Assembly: GCF_003987255.1 (NCBI RefSeq)
Contig: NZ_PIQC01000004.1
Location: 248,001 to 312,000, forward strand
Length of the DNA stretch: 64,000 bases
DNA from: Idiomarina ramblicola
GTDB taxonomy: Bacteria; Pseudomonadota; Gammaproteobacteria; Enterobacterales; Alteromonadaceae
Reading direction: 5' to 3'
In this document: in pieces, positions 32,010 to 44,031 of the stretch
Numbering within the stretch: position 1 is the first letter of the stretch
Layout of the letters: every line of letters starts with the position of its first letter
Translations under genes and position numbers: made by a program
Notes under the pieces: generated by a model
Seen by the model: only the letters and a program-made list of their open reading frames with translations
What the model was told of the DNA's origin: nothing
Databases searched by the model: none

Positions 32010-33023
32010 TTAATTCAATTTAAATTCCTGCTGCTTGTGTAGCATCGCCCAGGAGATTCGGGCCAATTTGTTTGCTAATGCGATAGCGGCAACTTGCACG
32101 CCTCTCCGGTCTTTCAGCTTCTTCAGCCATAATGACAGATTATCCGTTCGGCTTTCCAAATGCCGAACATGGCTCATCGCGCACTGAACAAGAAGCTTGC
32201 GCACATAGCGATTTCCTCGTTTTGTGATACGCCCAAGCTTCTGCTTACCACCACTAGAATACTCTGAAGGGGTTAGTCCTAACGATGAGGCAAAGTGCCG
32301 CCCATTTTTATAGTTTGCCGGACTTCCCATCACACTCATAAGTGCTGTGGCCGTAATGGAGCCAATACCACGGGCTGTCATTAACAAAGTAGTTTGTTCA
32401 TCGGCGCGTGCAAACTGCTCAATAGCTTTATCATGTTGCTTGATGAGCGATGCCATCATGCACCATTCCTCATACAAACTGTGTAGCTCTGAGCGCATTA
32501 ATTGAGAAAGTTCATTGTCTGCATCTTCCAAAACTAATGGAATGTGACGACGTAAATGCTCAATACCTTGAGGAATAACAATCCCATATTCATTTAACAA
32601 ACCACGGATTTGGTTTGTTAGGCGGGTTAATGAACCTTGGCGACGGTCACGGATCCGGTGTAAAACAGCCATATCAGTAGCTGCTACCGATCGTGGCTGG
32701 GTAAAGATTAGGTTGGGTCGACGTGATGCTTCAGAAATAGCAAAAGCATCATTACGGTCGTTTTTATTTCCACGTACAAATGGTTTTACATGCTGAGGAG
32801 GGATGAGCTTTACGGTTAAACCGTGCTTAATAAACAAACGCCCCCAGTAGTTAGAGCCACTGCATGCCTCCATCACAACATCTGCACCTGGGAACTGTAT
32901 AACGGTCTCGAGCAATTTGTTTCTTCGGACTTGACGGTTGAACACTTCAGATCCCGCTTGATTCGTTCCGCAGACTTGAAAAACAGTTTTTGCTAAGTCG
33001 ATACTAATTGTTGTAACTTTCAT
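32010..33023 (-). CDS. IS110 family transposase, IS1111 subgroup
   Basis: A 337-residue DEDD recombinase. N-terminal RuvC-like DEDD_Tnp_IS110 domain with SIDLAKTVFQV (first Asp), VVMEACSGSNYW (Glu) and GNKNDRNDAFAI (Asp pair). The C-terminal Transposase_20 domain has ARGIGSITATALMS and ASSLGLTPSEYSSGGK. Full length, apparently intact. Starts at ATG 33023; the SD GAGGTG lies inside an extra copy of the element's terminal repeat, suggesting translational control. Confidence 0.95.
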   Translation of the reverse strand: MKVTTISIDLAKTVFQVCGTNQAGSEVFNRQVRRNKLLETVIQFPGADVVMEACSGSNYWGRLFIKHGLTVKLIPPQHVKPFVRGNKNDRNDAFAISEASRRPNLIFTQPRSVAATDMAVLHRIRDRRQGSLTRLTNQIRGLLNEYGIVIPQGIEHLRRHIPLVLEDADNELSQLMRSELHSLYEEWCMMASLIKQHDKAIEQFARADEQTTLLMTARGIGSITATALMSVMGSPANYKNGRHFASSLGLTPSEYSSGGKQKLGRITKRGNRYVRKLLVQCAMSHVRHLESRTDNLSLWLKKLKDRRGVQVAAIALANKLARISWAMLHKQQEFKLN

Positions 33024-33026
33024 GGG

Positions 33027-33037
33027 TGGACACCTCG
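33027..33037 (+). repeat. Third copy of the IS repeat, overlapping the transposase RBS
   Basis: TGGACACCTCG, whose complement CGAGGTGTCCA holds the transposase ribosome-binding site. It is the exact inverse of 33094–33104; together they could fold in read-through mRNA. Confidence 0.75.
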
Positions 33038-33043
33038 TTTGAG

Positions 33044-33069
33044 ATTATTGAACACATCACTTCAATAAT
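33044..33069. repeat. 9-bp hairpin inside the IS upstream region
   Basis: ATTATTGAA, 8-nt loop, TTCAATAAT: a perfect inverted repeat nested between the two copies of the 11-bp repeat. Confidence 0.7.
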
Positions 33070-33092
33070 GGCGCATTACGATGCCGTGTAAA
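33065..33092 (-). promoter_or_regulatory. Candidate internal transposase promoter
   Basis: Minus strand: TTTACA (33092–33087), 16-bp spacer, CATTAT (33070–33065). Transcripts from here would lack the outer repeat arm at 33094–33104. Confidence 0.4.
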
Positions 33093-33094
33093 GC

Positions 33095-33105
33095 GAGGTG
33101 TCCAT
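33095..33105 (-). repeat. Subterminal inverted repeat, right
   Basis: GAGGTGTCCAT; exact reverse complement of 31738–31748. Confidence 0.8.
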
Positions 33106-33127
33106 CCCATCATCCCTGGGGGCTTGA

Positions 33128-33166
33128 CTGCAGCCATCCATGGCTGCAGACAGTTTCTGAGTATTT
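33128..33166. repeat. Right part of the split palindromic repeat
   Basis: Inner 10-bp perfect palindrome arms CTGCAGCCAT/ATGGCTGCAG with a CC centre (33128–33149), then the outer arm GTTTCTGAGTATTT (33153–33166) that pairs with 31708–31721. Looks like a REP-style intergenic element that served as the insertion target. Confidence 0.65.
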
Positions 33167-33268
33167 CCCGCCAACAAACAGCGGTGCAATCCATCACTCC
33201 CCCTCACCTATTAAGCGCGAAAGTGTTAAACTACTCGGCAATTTCGCTTAACATCTTTTAAAGAAGTC

Positions 33269-33508
33269 ATGACCCAGATTAACTGCGACAAAGAACTCGA
33301 TACCCTTGGCCTTAAATGCCCAGAGCCCGTCATGTTAGTTCGTGCGGCTATTCGTAAAATGCAGGTTGGTGAAGTATTGCTGATTATAGCGGATGATCCC
33401 GCAACAACCCGCGATATTCCGGGCTTTTGCGAGTTTATGGAGCATGAGCTGGTTGCTTCTGAAACCGAAGAGATGCCTTACCGCTACTGGGTTAGGAAGT
33501 CCCACTAA
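33269..33508 (+). CDS. tusA: Sulfurtransferase TusA
   Basis: Carries persulfide sulfur from IscS to TusD for 2-thiouridine formation at tRNA wobble U34. Length 79 residues (E. coli 81). The catalytic cysteine is Cys17 in the family signature [13 protein letters not shown]. Monocistronic; a terminator hairpin follows. The insertion element ends about 160 bp upstream, so its promoter region may be altered by the insertion. Confidence 0.95.
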   Translation: MTQINCDKELDTLGLKCPEPVMLVRAAIRKMQVGEVLLIIADDPATTRDIPGFCEFMEHELVASETEEMPYRYWVRKSH

Positions 33509-33509
33509 G

Positions 33510-33536
33510 AGCCTGACCTTTAGGCATCAGGCTTTA
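33510..33536 (+). terminator. Terminator after tusA
   Basis: Stem AGCCTGA/TCAGGCT, 10-nt loop, then TTTATCTTT. It overlaps the 3' end of the convergent acetyltransferase gene. Confidence 0.65.
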
Positions 33537-34033
33537 TCTTTATTTAAGTACATTTCCCAGAACTCAGCCTGACCCACTTCGCCCAGTTCGTAGGGTTCGA
33601 AGCCAAAGTTTTTGTAGGCCTGCTTGGCACGGTCATTGTTTTCCAGCACTTCCAATGTCAGCTTCACGCAGCCACGGAATTCTGCCAGTGTTTTCACTTC
33701 TTCCAGCAGTTTACGCGCAACGCCCTGGCCCCGATATTCCGGAATAACGGCTATGTCGTGAATATTCATTAATGGTTTTGCAGCGAAGGTTGAGAAGCCT
33801 TCTACACAGTTTGCAACGCCAACCGGGGTGTCACCATCGTAGGCCAGCAAAGAAAAGACATGGTCTCTTTTTGCCATTTCATCTATCAGACTCTCTTTAA
33901 CTTCATCTGATATGCCTTCACCACCACCCATTGGGTCTTTAGCGTAAGCATCCAACATGGCTATAACGGCATTACGATGCTTGGAGTTACTATAATCCGC
34001 AAGAGTAATTTCTATCATTCGTCCTTCGCTCAT
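33527..34033 (-). CDS. GNAT family N-acetyltransferase
   Basis: A 168-residue acetyl-CoA-dependent acetyltransferase. Motif A with the pyrophosphate loop IAVIPEYRGQGVARKLLEEV (about 100–119) and motif B VLENNDRAKQAYKNFGFEPYEL are clear. The substrate is unknown. It begins 1 nt after the tag stop, so both form an operon. The start could be the ATG at 34033 or at 34018; neither has ideal SD spacing. Confidence 0.87.
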   Translation of the reverse strand: MSEGRMIEITLADYSNSKHRNAVIAMLDAYAKDPMGGGEGISDEVKESLIDEMAKRDHVFSLLAYDGDTPVGVANCVEGFSTFAAKPLMNIHDIAVIPEYRGQGVARKLLEEVKTLAEFRGCVKLTLEVLENNDRAKQAYKNFGFEPYELGEVGQAEFWEMYLNKDKA

Positions 34034-34034
34034 T

Positions 34035-34634
34035 TTACAACGTAAACTGTTTCATTTGGTCAGCAACCGGCTGATAGCAATGACAGCTAATAACATGGTC
34101 GTTCACCATACCAACTGCTTGCATAAAAGCATAGCAAATGGTCGGCCCGACAAACTGAAAGCCTTCCTTTTTTAACGCTTTTGCCATGTTATGGGAAGCT
34201 TCTGTCGTTGTCGGGATCTCACTTTGCGCTCGATAGGCATTAATAATCGGTGAACCACCCACAAACGCCCAGAGCCATTGCTCAAACTGAATGCCTTTTT
34301 CTTCTAACTTTAAAAAGGCTTCGGCATTGGTAAAAATCGCATCGATTTTCGCTTTACTGCGGATAATGTCACGGTTGCTGTACAACAATTCCCGGTCAGC
34401 GTCACTCATTGCCACAATAGCTTGTGGGTCAAAGTCTAAAAAGGCTTTCTCGTAGCCCGCTTGTTTGCGCAAAATGGTTATCCAACTAAGGCCCGCTTGC
34501 TGGCCATCCAGACAGAGTTTAGCGAAGAGTTCTTTCGGGTCACGTACCGGCCGCCCCCAAACATTGTCATGGTAAATGCGGTAATCATCGGCAGATTCGC
34601 ACCAGGAACACCGTTCTGGTTCATTATTTGTCAT
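34035..34634 (-). CDS. tag: DNA-3-methyladenine glycosylase I
   Basis: Excises 3-methyladenine from alkylated DNA. Length 199 residues (E. coli 187). Tag family features: [19 protein letters not shown] at the N-terminus, [15 protein letters not shown], and the zinc-snap residues split between the N-terminal Cys/His and the C-terminal [12 protein letters not shown] 34634 is chosen because GGGGAAGG precedes it; the frame continues upstream to a TTG without support. Divergent from glyQ. Confidence 0.95.
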   Translation of the reverse strand: MTNNEPERCSWCESADDYRIYHDNVWGRPVRDPKELFAKLCLDGQQAGLSWITILRKQAGYEKAFLDFDPQAIVAMSDADRELLYSNRDIIRSKAKIDAIFTNAEAFLKLEEKGIQFEQWLWAFVGGSPIINAYRAQSEIPTTTEASHNMAKALKKEGFQFVGPTICYAFMQAVGMVNDHVISCHCYQPVADQMKQFTL

Positions 34635-34727
34635 GCCTTCCCCTATAACCAAGGCGCTTCAGAGGGTATAATCTACGCATATTTTTCGACCATTGGTCAA
34701 CCACAAATAACAAAGCAGAGAATGCGT

Positions 34728-35648
34728 ATGTCGAAATACGATGTGAAAACCTTTCAGGGGCTTATTCTTGCTCTTCAGGATTACTGGGCTCAGCAAGGCT
34801 GTGCCGTGGTTCAGCCATTAGATATGGAGGTTGGTGCAGGCACCTTTCATCCAATGACGTTTCTGCGCTCGTTGGGTCCGGAACCGGCCAGTTTTGCTTA
34901 TGTGCAGCCCTGTCGCCGCCCTACTGATGGTCGTTATGGCGAAAACCCAAACCGGCTGCAGCACTATTATCAATTCCAAGTCATCATGAAGCCTTCGCCT
35001 AAAGACATTCAGGAGCTTTATCTGGGGTCTTTAGAAATGCTTGGCTTCGATACGCTGACTCACGACATACGCTTCGTTGAAGACAACTGGGAATCACCCA
35101 CGCTGGGCGCCTGGGGTCTGGGCTGGGAAGTTTGGCTTAATGGCATGGAAGTCACACAGTTTACTTACTTCCAACAAGTTGGCGGTATTGAGTGTCGTCC
35201 GGTGGCCGGCGAAATTACATATGGTCTTGAACGCTTGGCTATGTACATCCAGGGTGTGGACAGCATCTACGACCTGGTCTGGACTGACGGCCCGCGCGGT
35301 AAGATCTTGTATCGTGATGTTTTCCATCAAAACGAAGTGGAACAATCGACTTACAACTTTGAGTACGCCGACGTCGATGTGCTTTTCCGTCGCTTTGACG
35401 ACTGCGAAAAAGAATGTGAACTGCTCATTGAAAAATCACTGGCTTTACCCGCATATGAGCAGGTGATGCGAGCATCTCATGCCTTTAATTTACTGGATGC
35501 CCGACACGCTATCTCTGTGACCGAAAGACAACGTTACATACTTCGTGTCAGAACCATGGCGAAAGCTGTTGCCGAAGTTTACTATCAGGCGCGCGAAGCT
35601 CTTGGCTTCCCTTTAGCCGACGATGCAAACAAGCCAACAGCGAACTAA
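34728..35648 (+). CDS. glyQ: Glycyl-tRNA synthetase alpha subunit
   Basis: Catalytic subunit of the alpha2beta2 class II glycyl-tRNA synthetase. Length 306 residues (E. coli 303). [49 protein letters not shown] and [17 protein letters not shown] are standard. The open frame runs back to 34461, but the ATG at 34728 yields [11 protein letters not shown], collinear with E. coli MQKFDTKTFQG; ATG 34722 is the alternative. glyS follows 13 nt later. Confidence 0.97.
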   Translation: MSKYDVKTFQGLILALQDYWAQQGCAVVQPLDMEVGAGTFHPMTFLRSLGPEPASFAYVQPCRRPTDGRYGENPNRLQHYYQFQVIMKPSPKDIQELYLGSLEMLGFDTLTHDIRFVEDNWESPTLGAWGLGWEVWLNGMEVTQFTYFQQVGGIECRPVAGEITYGLERLAMYIQGVDSIYDLVWTDGPRGKILYRDVFHQNEVEQSTYNFEYADVDVLFRRFDDCEKECELLIEKSLALPAYEQVMRASHAFNLLDARHAISVTERQRYILRVRTMAKAVAEVYYQAREALGFPLADDANKPTAN

Positions 35649-35661
35649 GGAGAGCAGAGCC

Positions 35662-37728
35662 GTGCATAAAGAAAACTTATTGATTGAGTTGGGTACCGAA
35701 GAACTGCCTCCAAAGGCGTTAAAATCTCTTCGTGACAGCTTAAAAACGGGTATTGAGTCTGGATTAACAAGCGCTGAGTTGAGTTTTGATAGTATTGAAG
35801 CTTATGCCACCCCACGTCGGTTAGCGGTGTTAGTCAAACAGGTTGAAACAGAGCAGCAAGATAAGGTTGTTGAGAAACGCGGACCGGCAGTTAATGTGGC
35901 TTTTGATGATTCCGGCAAGCCAACGAAAGCAGCCAAAGGCTGGGCTCGCTCTAACGGTATCACCGTCGATGAAGCCGATCGTCTAAAAACGGATAAAGGC
36001 GAGTGGTTGCTGCATAAGGCCACCGTTAAAGGCCAAGGTCTGGACCAACTGGTACAAGGCATGCTGGAAGCTGCAATTAAAGCCTTACCTATCCCAAAAC
36101 CTATGCGCTGGGGCAATAGTACCGCTCAGTTCATTCGTCCAGTTCATACACTAACCGTCATGCTGGGTAGTGAATTAATTGAGGCAGAGATACTGGAAAC
36201 TAAGAGCGCTCGTTTTATTCAGGGACACCGCTTCCATTCTCCCAAAGGTTTTGAACTGGATCATGTTGATAACTACGTTGCTAAACTGCGCGACGCGAAA
36301 GTTATCGCTAACTTCGAAGAGCGTATTGAGACCATTCAATCGGAAGTATCACGCCTGGCTTCCCAACTTGGCGGCGAAGTTATTCAGGATAACGAGTTGG
36401 TTGAAGAAGTTGCAGCGCTGGTCGAATGGCCGGTAGCATTAACCGCAAGTTTTGATCAAGGTTTCTTAGCCGTACCTAAAGAGCCGCTAATTGTTACCAT
36501 GAAGGATGATCAGCGTTACTTCCCTGTTGAAGATGGCAAAGGTAACTTACTCTCTCAGTTCATTTTCATCACCAACATTGAAAGCCGCGATCCGCAACAA
36601 ATTATTGAAGGTAATGAGAAGGTCGTTCGCCCTCGCCTGGCGGATGCGCAGTTCTTCTTCGAGTCCGATAAGAAAAAGACGCTAGAGTCGCGTGTTTCTG
36701 CACTGGATTCTGTACTGTTCCAGAAAGATCTGGGTAGCATCGGTGACAAAGCGCGTCGTATTTCAATATTAGCAGGTAAAATTTCTCATCAGCTAAGTGC
36801 GGATGTAAAGGTAGCAGAAAGAGCCGGCTTATTATGCAAAGCGGATCTGGTTTCCGATATGGTTTCAGAATTCCCTGAAACTCAGGGAGTTATGGGTAAG
36901 CACTATGCGCTGAACGATGGCGAAAGCTCCACTGTTGCGGAAGCAATAGAGCAGCACTATTGGCCGCGCTTTTCCGGAGATGATTTGCCGGATACGCAAG
37001 AAGCTTGTGCCGTCGCTTTAGCCGATAAACTGGATACGCTGGTTGGTATTTTTGGTATTGGTCAGGTTCCTAAAGGTGACCGCGATCCCTTTGCTCTGCG
37101 TCGGGCTGCGCTGGGTTTACTAAGAACCCTGGTTGAACGCGAGCTCCCACTAGATTTAAATGAGCTTCTGGCGGCTTCGGCAGAAGGCTTCGGCAGTAAA
37201 TTATCAAACAAAACAGTCACTGCCGACGTTTTCGACTTTCTGTTAGGCCGTTTTCGTCCCTGGTATCAGGACCAAGGTATTTCGGTTGATGTGATTCAAT
37301 CCGTACTGGCTCGGTCGCCGTCGAAGCCAACCGATTTCGATCAGCGAGTGAAAGCGGTTCAAGCATTCAAATCGATGGACTCTTCGGCCAGCCTTGCCGC
37401 AGCCAATAAGCGAGTGGGTAATATACTGGCAAAATCGAACGAAGATATCTCAGGGACGGTGGATGACGCGCTTTTACAGGAAGAAGCCGAAACGGCACTT
37501 TATCAGCGAGTTAAACAAACTGAGGGCGCCGTTGAGCCACTTATCTCTGACGGTAACTACAGCGACGCCCTTACCCATTTATCTCAGCTTAAAGAGCCTG
37601 TCGACGCATTTTTTGAACATGTGATGGTGAATGCTGAAGACGATAAGGTTCGTATTAATCGGCTTAACTTGCTGTTTAGACTGCGTCAGTTGTTCCTGGA
37701 AATTGCAGACATCTCTCTTCTTCAGTAA
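35662..37728 (+). CDS. glyS: Glycyl-tRNA synthetase beta subunit
   Basis: tRNA-binding beta subunit of glycyl-tRNA synthetase. Length 688 residues (E. coli 689). Starts [23 protein letters not shown] 35662 is preferred over the in-frame upstream start at 35623 because AAGGAGAG sits before it and the N-terminus aligns with known proteins. HD-like domain region ([18 protein letters not shown]…) and the C-terminal anticodon-binding DALR-like region are present. Terminated at 37749–37784. Confidence 0.97.
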   Translation: MHKENLLIELGTEELPPKALKSLRDSLKTGIESGLTSAELSFDSIEAYATPRRLAVLVKQVETEQQDKVVEKRGPAVNVAFDDSGKPTKAAKGWARSNGITVDEADRLKTDKGEWLLHKATVKGQGLDQLVQGMLEAAIKALPIPKPMRWGNSTAQFIRPVHTLTVMLGSELIEAEILETKSARFIQGHRFHSPKGFELDHVDNYVAKLRDAKVIANFEERIETIQSEVSRLASQLGGEVIQDNELVEEVAALVEWPVALTASFDQGFLAVPKEPLIVTMKDDQRYFPVEDGKGNLLSQFIFITNIESRDPQQIIEGNEKVVRPRLADAQFFFESDKKKTLESRVSALDSVLFQKDLGSIGDKARRISILAGKISHQLSADVKVAERAGLLCKADLVSDMVSEFPETQGVMGKHYALNDGESSTVAEAIEQHYWPRFSGDDLPDTQEACAVALADKLDTLVGIFGIGQVPKGDRDPFALRRAALGLLRTLVERELPLDLNELLAASAEGFGSKLSNKTVTADVFDFLLGRFRPWYQDQGISVDVIQSVLARSPSKPTDFDQRVKAVQAFKSMDSSASLAAANKRVGNILAKSNEDISGTVDDALLQEEAETALYQRVKQTEGAVEPLISDGNYSDALTHLSQLKEPVDAFFEHVMVNAEDDKVRINRLNLLFRLRQLFLEIADISLLQ

Positions 37729-37748
37729 CACGTTGATTTTTAATAAAT

Positions 37749-37784
37749 AAAAAGCCGGCTTCATTTTCATGAGCCGGCTTTTTT
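37749..37784. terminator. Bidirectional terminator between glyS and gyrB
   Basis: Stem AAAGCCGGCT/AGCCGGCTTT with an 11-nt loop, six T on the plus side and an A-run (T on minus) on the other, serving both convergent operons. Confidence 0.9.
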
Positions 37785-37810
37785 GTTTCCTTTTTCAACT
37801 GCTGTTTTCG

Positions 37811-40243
<2,433 letters not shown>

Positions 40244-41308
40244 TCATTCGTTTATTACCCCATGTTCCACGTGGAACATTTGAGGTGATTTTTGAAATTT
40301 ATCCGACAACTGCTTTCCAGTAATTGCGGTGATAAACACTTGTGCGTCTAGATTTTCCAGCTCTCGACAGAGCAACTCTTGGTTTCTCGAATCAAGCTCT
40401 GACGTTAAATCATCGACCAAATAGATGCAGGGTTGCCTTTTTATTTTTTGGTAATGCTTTCCCTGCGCTAACTTCAAAGCGGTTATCGCGGTTTTTAATT
40501 GGCCGCGAGATAAGCGATGTTTTACTTCTACGCCATCCGCTATCACTTTAATATCAGCCTTATGTGCCCCAACTGAGGTAAAACCGTATTTCTTATCTTT
40601 CTCTGTATGGCTTTCTAAGGCGTCAAATAAAGTTTGGCTAGTATCCCAGCCTGATTTTAATCGAACCTCCATTGTAACATCGGAGAGAAAAGATTTCGCT
40701 AGTTCTTGTATATAATCATTCAGTTCTTCTAGATATTTTTCGCGACTTTTACTAATTCGCTCACCGTAATAAGCCAACTGCTCCTTCCAATATCGATCTT
40801 CTCGAACTGGTAGTGAGCGCTGTTTTAGTAAACTGTTTCTCTGCTTAAGAAGCTGCGTGTAAGCAACCCAGTCAGAATAGAAAGAGTGTTCCACGTGGAA
40901 CACTCCCCAATCTATGAATTGCCGCCTCTGGCCAGGACCTTCTAAAAGAATATCGACTGATTCAGGTGTAAGGAGTTGTACCGGAACTAAACGTGCGACA
41001 TCTGACATACGTTGGACATTAGCACCGTTTAACCGAAGTGACTGCTCACCATCACTACTTCGTCTCACACCTATCGCATAATCTTGTGAACGACAAAAAA
41101 CTGTAAAGCCTTGATTGCCTTCCTTGATCAACTGACGAAAGCCACCGGGTCGGAAAGACCGACCAAAACCTAACAGATAAATAGCTTCAAGCAGACTAGT
41201 TTTACCGGAGCCATTGTCTCCGGTTATGACATTAATTTTGGGGCTGGGAGACAAAGCCACCTCCGAAAAATTTCGGAAGTGGCTAAGGTTCAACGTCTCG
41301 ATGAACAT
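40244..41308 (-). CDS. recF: DNA replication and repair protein RecF
   Basis: SMC-like ATPase that, with RecO and RecR, loads RecA at gapped DNA. Length 354 residues (E. coli 357). Walker A GDNGSGKTS at about residue 30, ABC signature LSRGQLK, Walker B YLVDDLTSELD. Two parS palindromes lie inside the gene: one encodes VFHVEH at the conserved IDWGxFH position, the other MFHVEH ten residues from the C-terminus. 12 nt after dnaN and 15 nt before gyrB. Confidence 0.98.
   Translation of the reverse strand: MFIETLNLSHFRNFSEVALSPSPKINVITGDNGSGKTSLLEAIYLLGFGRSFRPGGFRQLIKEGNQGFTVFCRSQDYAIGVRRSSDGEQSLRLNGANVQRMSDVARLVPVQLLTPESVDILLEGPGQRRQFIDWGVFHVEHSFYSDWVAYTQLLKQRNSLLKQRSLPVREDRYWKEQLAYYGERISKSREKYLEELNDYIQELAKSFLSDVTMEVRLKSGWDTSQTLFDALESHTEKDKKYGFTSVGAHKADIKVIADGVEVKHRLSRGQLKTAITALKLAQGKHYQKIKRQPCIYLVDDLTSELDSRNQELLCRELENLDAQVFITAITGKQLSDKFQKSPQMFHVEHGVINE
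40263..40278. other. parS centromere site 1 (3' end of recF)
   Basis: TGTTCCACGTGGAACA, a perfect 16-bp palindrome identical to the consensus ParB-binding parS sequence. It encodes FHVEH in the RecF C-terminus. Confidence 0.92.
40887..40902. other. parS centromere site 2 (within recF)
   Basis: Second perfect TGTTCCACGTGGAACA, 624 bp from site 1, in the codons for VFHVEH. About 11 kb from the predicted oriC. Confidence 0.92.
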
Positions 41309-41320
41309 TAATGCTTAGTG

Positions 41321-42424
41321 TTACAAGCGCATTGGCATGATGACGTAGCAGCAAGACTCGTCATGTTGTGGCTCAATGAGCGCGCTGCTATTAGAATCAG
41401 ATAACGTAAAAGAAACTTGCTCATCATCTATGTTATTGAGCACATCAAGCAAATAGCTCACATTAAAACCAATTTCCAGATCATCTCCCTGGTACTCGAC
41501 TTCAATAACTTCTTCAGCTTGTTCCTGCTCAGGGTTCGTTGCCGTGATGCAAAGTTCGCCACTGCTTAAATTCAATCTTACGCCGCGAAACTTCTCATTC
41601 GATAAAATAGAGGCACGTCCGAAAGACTGTCTCAAGGCATCTCGATGAGCCACAACAACTTTATCACCACCGCTTGGTAAGACCCGACGATAATCAGGGA
41701 AACGCCCATCAACAAGTTTACTGGTAAAAACAAGCTCAGGTGTTTCCACTCGAATATGGTTATTACCAATAGAAATAGACACTTCCTGATCGTCATCACC
41801 CAATAAGCGAAGCAGTTCGACCACCCCTTTACGCGGAACAATAACCTGACGTTGTGCTAACCCCGGTTGGTCAATTGCACAGGTACTCATCGCCAAACGA
41901 TGACCATCGGTTGCAACGGAACGCAGCATGCCATTATCCGTTTCGAACAACATACCATTCAGGTAATAACGGACATCCTGATTCGCCATAGAAAAATGCG
42001 TTTTTTCCATTAAATCTTTCAATATGGCTTGTTCAGTTACAAGATGAATATCGCTTTTCCAGTCGTCGATATTTGGAAAGTCGTCCGAGGATAACGTACT
42101 GAGTTTAAATTTACTGCGACCGGATTTAACGGTTGCCGTATCTTCCTGAGAGGTGAACTCGATAGTTGAACCTTCGGGTAAACTTCGCACGATATCCAAC
42201 AGCTTTTTCGCGGGAACGGTAACCGCAGCATCCATGTCCGCCGACTCGAGCGGAACCGCTGAAACGAGCTCAACTTCGAGATCCGTTCCTGTCAGTTTAA
42301 GCTGACCGTTATCAACCTGCAGCAGCAGATTCGATAAAATAGGTAACGTATGCCGCCGCTCAACAGCGCCGCTAACAACCTGCAGTGGCTTGAGAAAAGC
42401 ATCGCGGTTAATTGAAAATTTCAT
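41321..42424 (-). CDS. dnaN: DNA polymerase III beta sliding clamp
   Basis: Ring-shaped processivity clamp. Length 367 residues (E. coli 366). Three clamp domains; N-terminal MKFSINRDAFLKPLQVVSGAVERRHTLPILSN region and the C-terminal YVIMPMRL ending are typical. Lies 28 nt after dnaA and 12 nt before recF. Confidence 0.99.
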   Translation of the reverse strand: MKFSINRDAFLKPLQVVSGAVERRHTLPILSNLLLQVDNGQLKLTGTDLEVELVSAVPLESADMDAAVTVPAKKLLDIVRSLPEGSTIEFTSQEDTATVKSGRSKFKLSTLSSDDFPNIDDWKSDIHLVTEQAILKDLMEKTHFSMANQDVRYYLNGMLFETDNGMLRSVATDGHRLAMSTCAIDQPGLAQRQVIVPRKGVVELLRLLGDDDQEVSISIGNNHIRVETPELVFTSKLVDGRFPDYRRVLPSGGDKVVVAHRDALRQSFGRASILSNEKFRGVRLNLSSGELCITATNPEQEQAEEVIEVEYQGDDLEIGFNVSYLLDVLNNIDDEQVSFTLSDSNSSALIEPQHDESCCYVIMPMRL

Positions 42425-42452
42425 GACTGAGTCCCCTGTTTATAACGACACT

Positions 42453-43817
42453 TTATGACGACAATGTTCGAATAAGATTTCTATAGTCTTCTTTTATGTC
42501 GTGCTGCGCATCTTTTAATTCTTGAATTTTACGACAAGCATGCAAAACCGTTGTGTGATCCCGACCACCGAATGCATCACCAATTTCCGGTAAACTGTGA
42601 TTGGTTAGCTCCTTCGCTAACGCCATTGCCAGCTGACGCGGACGTGCAACCGAACGGCTTCGACGTTTCGATAAAATATCAGCTAATTTAATATTATAGT
42701 ATTCAGCTACGGTCTTCTGAATATTATCAATAGTGACCAATTTTTCTTGAGCCGCTATTAAGTCACGCAGGGCTTCCCGAACAAAATCGATAGTAATAGG
42801 TCGCCCCGTTAGTTGCACATTGGCGACAACTCGGTTTAACGCACCTTCCAACTCGCGAACGTTTGACCGTAATCGCTTTGCGATAAAAAAGGCAACTTCA
42901 TGCGGCATGTTCAAACCACGCTCGTCGGCCTTTCTCATTAAGATAGCAACTCGAGTCTCTAACTCCGGCGGCTCGATGGCAATAGTCAAACCCCAGCCAA
43001 AACGGGATTTCAATCGATCTTCCACTCCGTCTATTTCTTTAGGATAAAGATCGCTGGTCATAATAATTTGCTGATTACCCTCTAACAAAGCATTAAAGGT
43101 ATGGAAAAATTCTTCCTGCGAGCCCTTTTTATTGGCAAAAAAGTGGATGTCATCAATCAGCAAGGCATCAACCGAACGATAGTAACGTTTGAATTCATTA
43201 GTCGAGCTGTTACGAATAGAGTTAACCATGTCCTGAACAAAACGCTCGGCCCGAATGTAAAACACCTTGGCGTCCTTCTTATGTGCCATGATGCCATTAC
43301 CTACCGCATGCAATAAGTGGGTTTTACCTAAGCCTGTACCGCCATAGACAAAAAGCGGGTTATAAACGCCGCCTGGATTCTCAGCAACCTGGATAGCCGC
43401 TGCCCGGGCAAGCTGGTTCGATTTACCCTCGACAAAGTTATCAAAAGTGTACTCTGGATGAATATTGCTCTCGAAAGGAACTTCGGTATCGGAGTTGCTT
43501 GAGGCGAAATTTGGCGTCTTTCTGCGAGTAGCAGCAGTGCGTTGTGAAGATCCATTATCCCTTTGTGTCGGAGCGGCTTCACCGACCTTTAAAACGACGT
43601 TTGGGACTTTATCGTCACACAAAGCTTCCAAATACGTATTGATGGTTTTCAAGTACTTGTCACGCACCCAGTCGACCGAATAAATATTCGGTGCGAATAA
43701 GGTCAGTGTTTCGCCATTGAGTTTAGCTTGTAGCGGCCTGATCCACGTGTTGAACTGCTGTAACGGTAACTCCGATTGCAGTCGCTCTGCACATTGTTGC
43801 CAAAGCGAATTATTCAC
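42453..43817 (-). CDS. dnaA: Chromosomal replication initiator DnaA
   Basis: AAA+ protein that binds DnaA boxes and opens oriC. Length 454 residues (E. coli 467). Domain I (about 1–85), variable linker, AAA+ domain III (Walker [14 protein letters not shown], Walker [12 protein letters not shown]) and domain IV with the DnaA signature [15 protein letters not shown]. Starts at GTG 43817 with AGGAG at good spacing; TTATTCACA spans the start codon, fitting autorepression. Heads the dnaA-dnaN-recF-gyrB operon, about 8 kb from the predicted oriC. Confidence 0.99.
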   Translation of the reverse strand: MNNSLWQQCAERLQSELPLQQFNTWIRPLQAKLNGETLTLFAPNIYSVDWVRDKYLKTINTYLEALCDDKVPNVVLKVGEAAPTQRDNGSSQRTAATRRKTPNFASSNSDTEVPFESNIHPEYTFDNFVEGKSNQLARAAAIQVAENPGGVYNPLFVYGGTGLGKTHLLHAVGNGIMAHKKDAKVFYIRAERFVQDMVNSIRNSSTNEFKRYYRSVDALLIDDIHFFANKKGSQEEFFHTFNALLEGNQQIIMTSDLYPKEIDGVEDRLKSRFGWGLTIAIEPPELETRVAILMRKADERGLNMPHEVAFFIAKRLRSNVRELEGALNRVVANVQLTGRPITIDFVREALRDLIAAQEKLVTIDNIQKTVAEYYNIKLADILSKRRSRSVARPRQLAMALAKELTNHSLPEIGDAFGGRDHTTVLHACRKIQELKDAQHDIKEDYRNLIRTLSS

Positions 43818-43818
43818 A
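43810..43818 (+). promoter_or_regulatory. DnaA box over the dnaA start codon
   Basis: TTATTCACA, exact fit to TTATNCACA on the plus strand. Confidence 0.5.
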
Positions 43819-44022
43819 CTCTTCTCCTGGATCGTTTCTTTATTATCATAACCAAAGATTGTACTTCACTCAGTTCATATTCGCTAGCATAAACTGCTTG
43901 AAAACGGCATGAATAAAGGAGTTAAAAAATAGCCGAACAGACCAAAACTGGCGCATAAATTGCTTAAAAACTCACCGTACCGCAAAAAGGGAAAAAGAAG
44001 AAAAAAGTGAATAACTGTTATT

Positions 44023-44031
44023 TTATCCACA
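44023..44031 (+). promoter_or_regulatory. Consensus DnaA box
   Basis: TTATCCACA, the strongest known DnaA-box sequence, between dnaA and rpmH. Confidence 0.8.

Larger units (their letters stand above)
31735..33111 (-). mobile_element. IS1111-type insertion sequence (IS110 family)
   Basis: About 1.38 kb, one transposase gene (32010–33023, minus). Subterminal 11-bp perfect inverted repeats ATGGACACCTC (31738–31748) and GAGGTGTCCAT (33095–33105) lie a few bases inside the ends, as in the IS1111 subgroup. No target duplication is evident, which is normal for DEDD transposases. The ends are inferred from where the flanking repeat resumes, so they may be off by a few bases. The longer noncoding end lies downstream of the transposase. 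Confidence 0.82.

Noticed and set aside
34461-34727. Extended N-terminus of GlyQ
   Set aside because: It runs through the divergent tag gene and its ribosome-binding site; the shorter form aligns with known GlyQ.
43741-43757. CCACGTGTTGAAC in dnaA as another parS
   Set aside because: Only the central CCACGTG matches; flanks break the palindrome.
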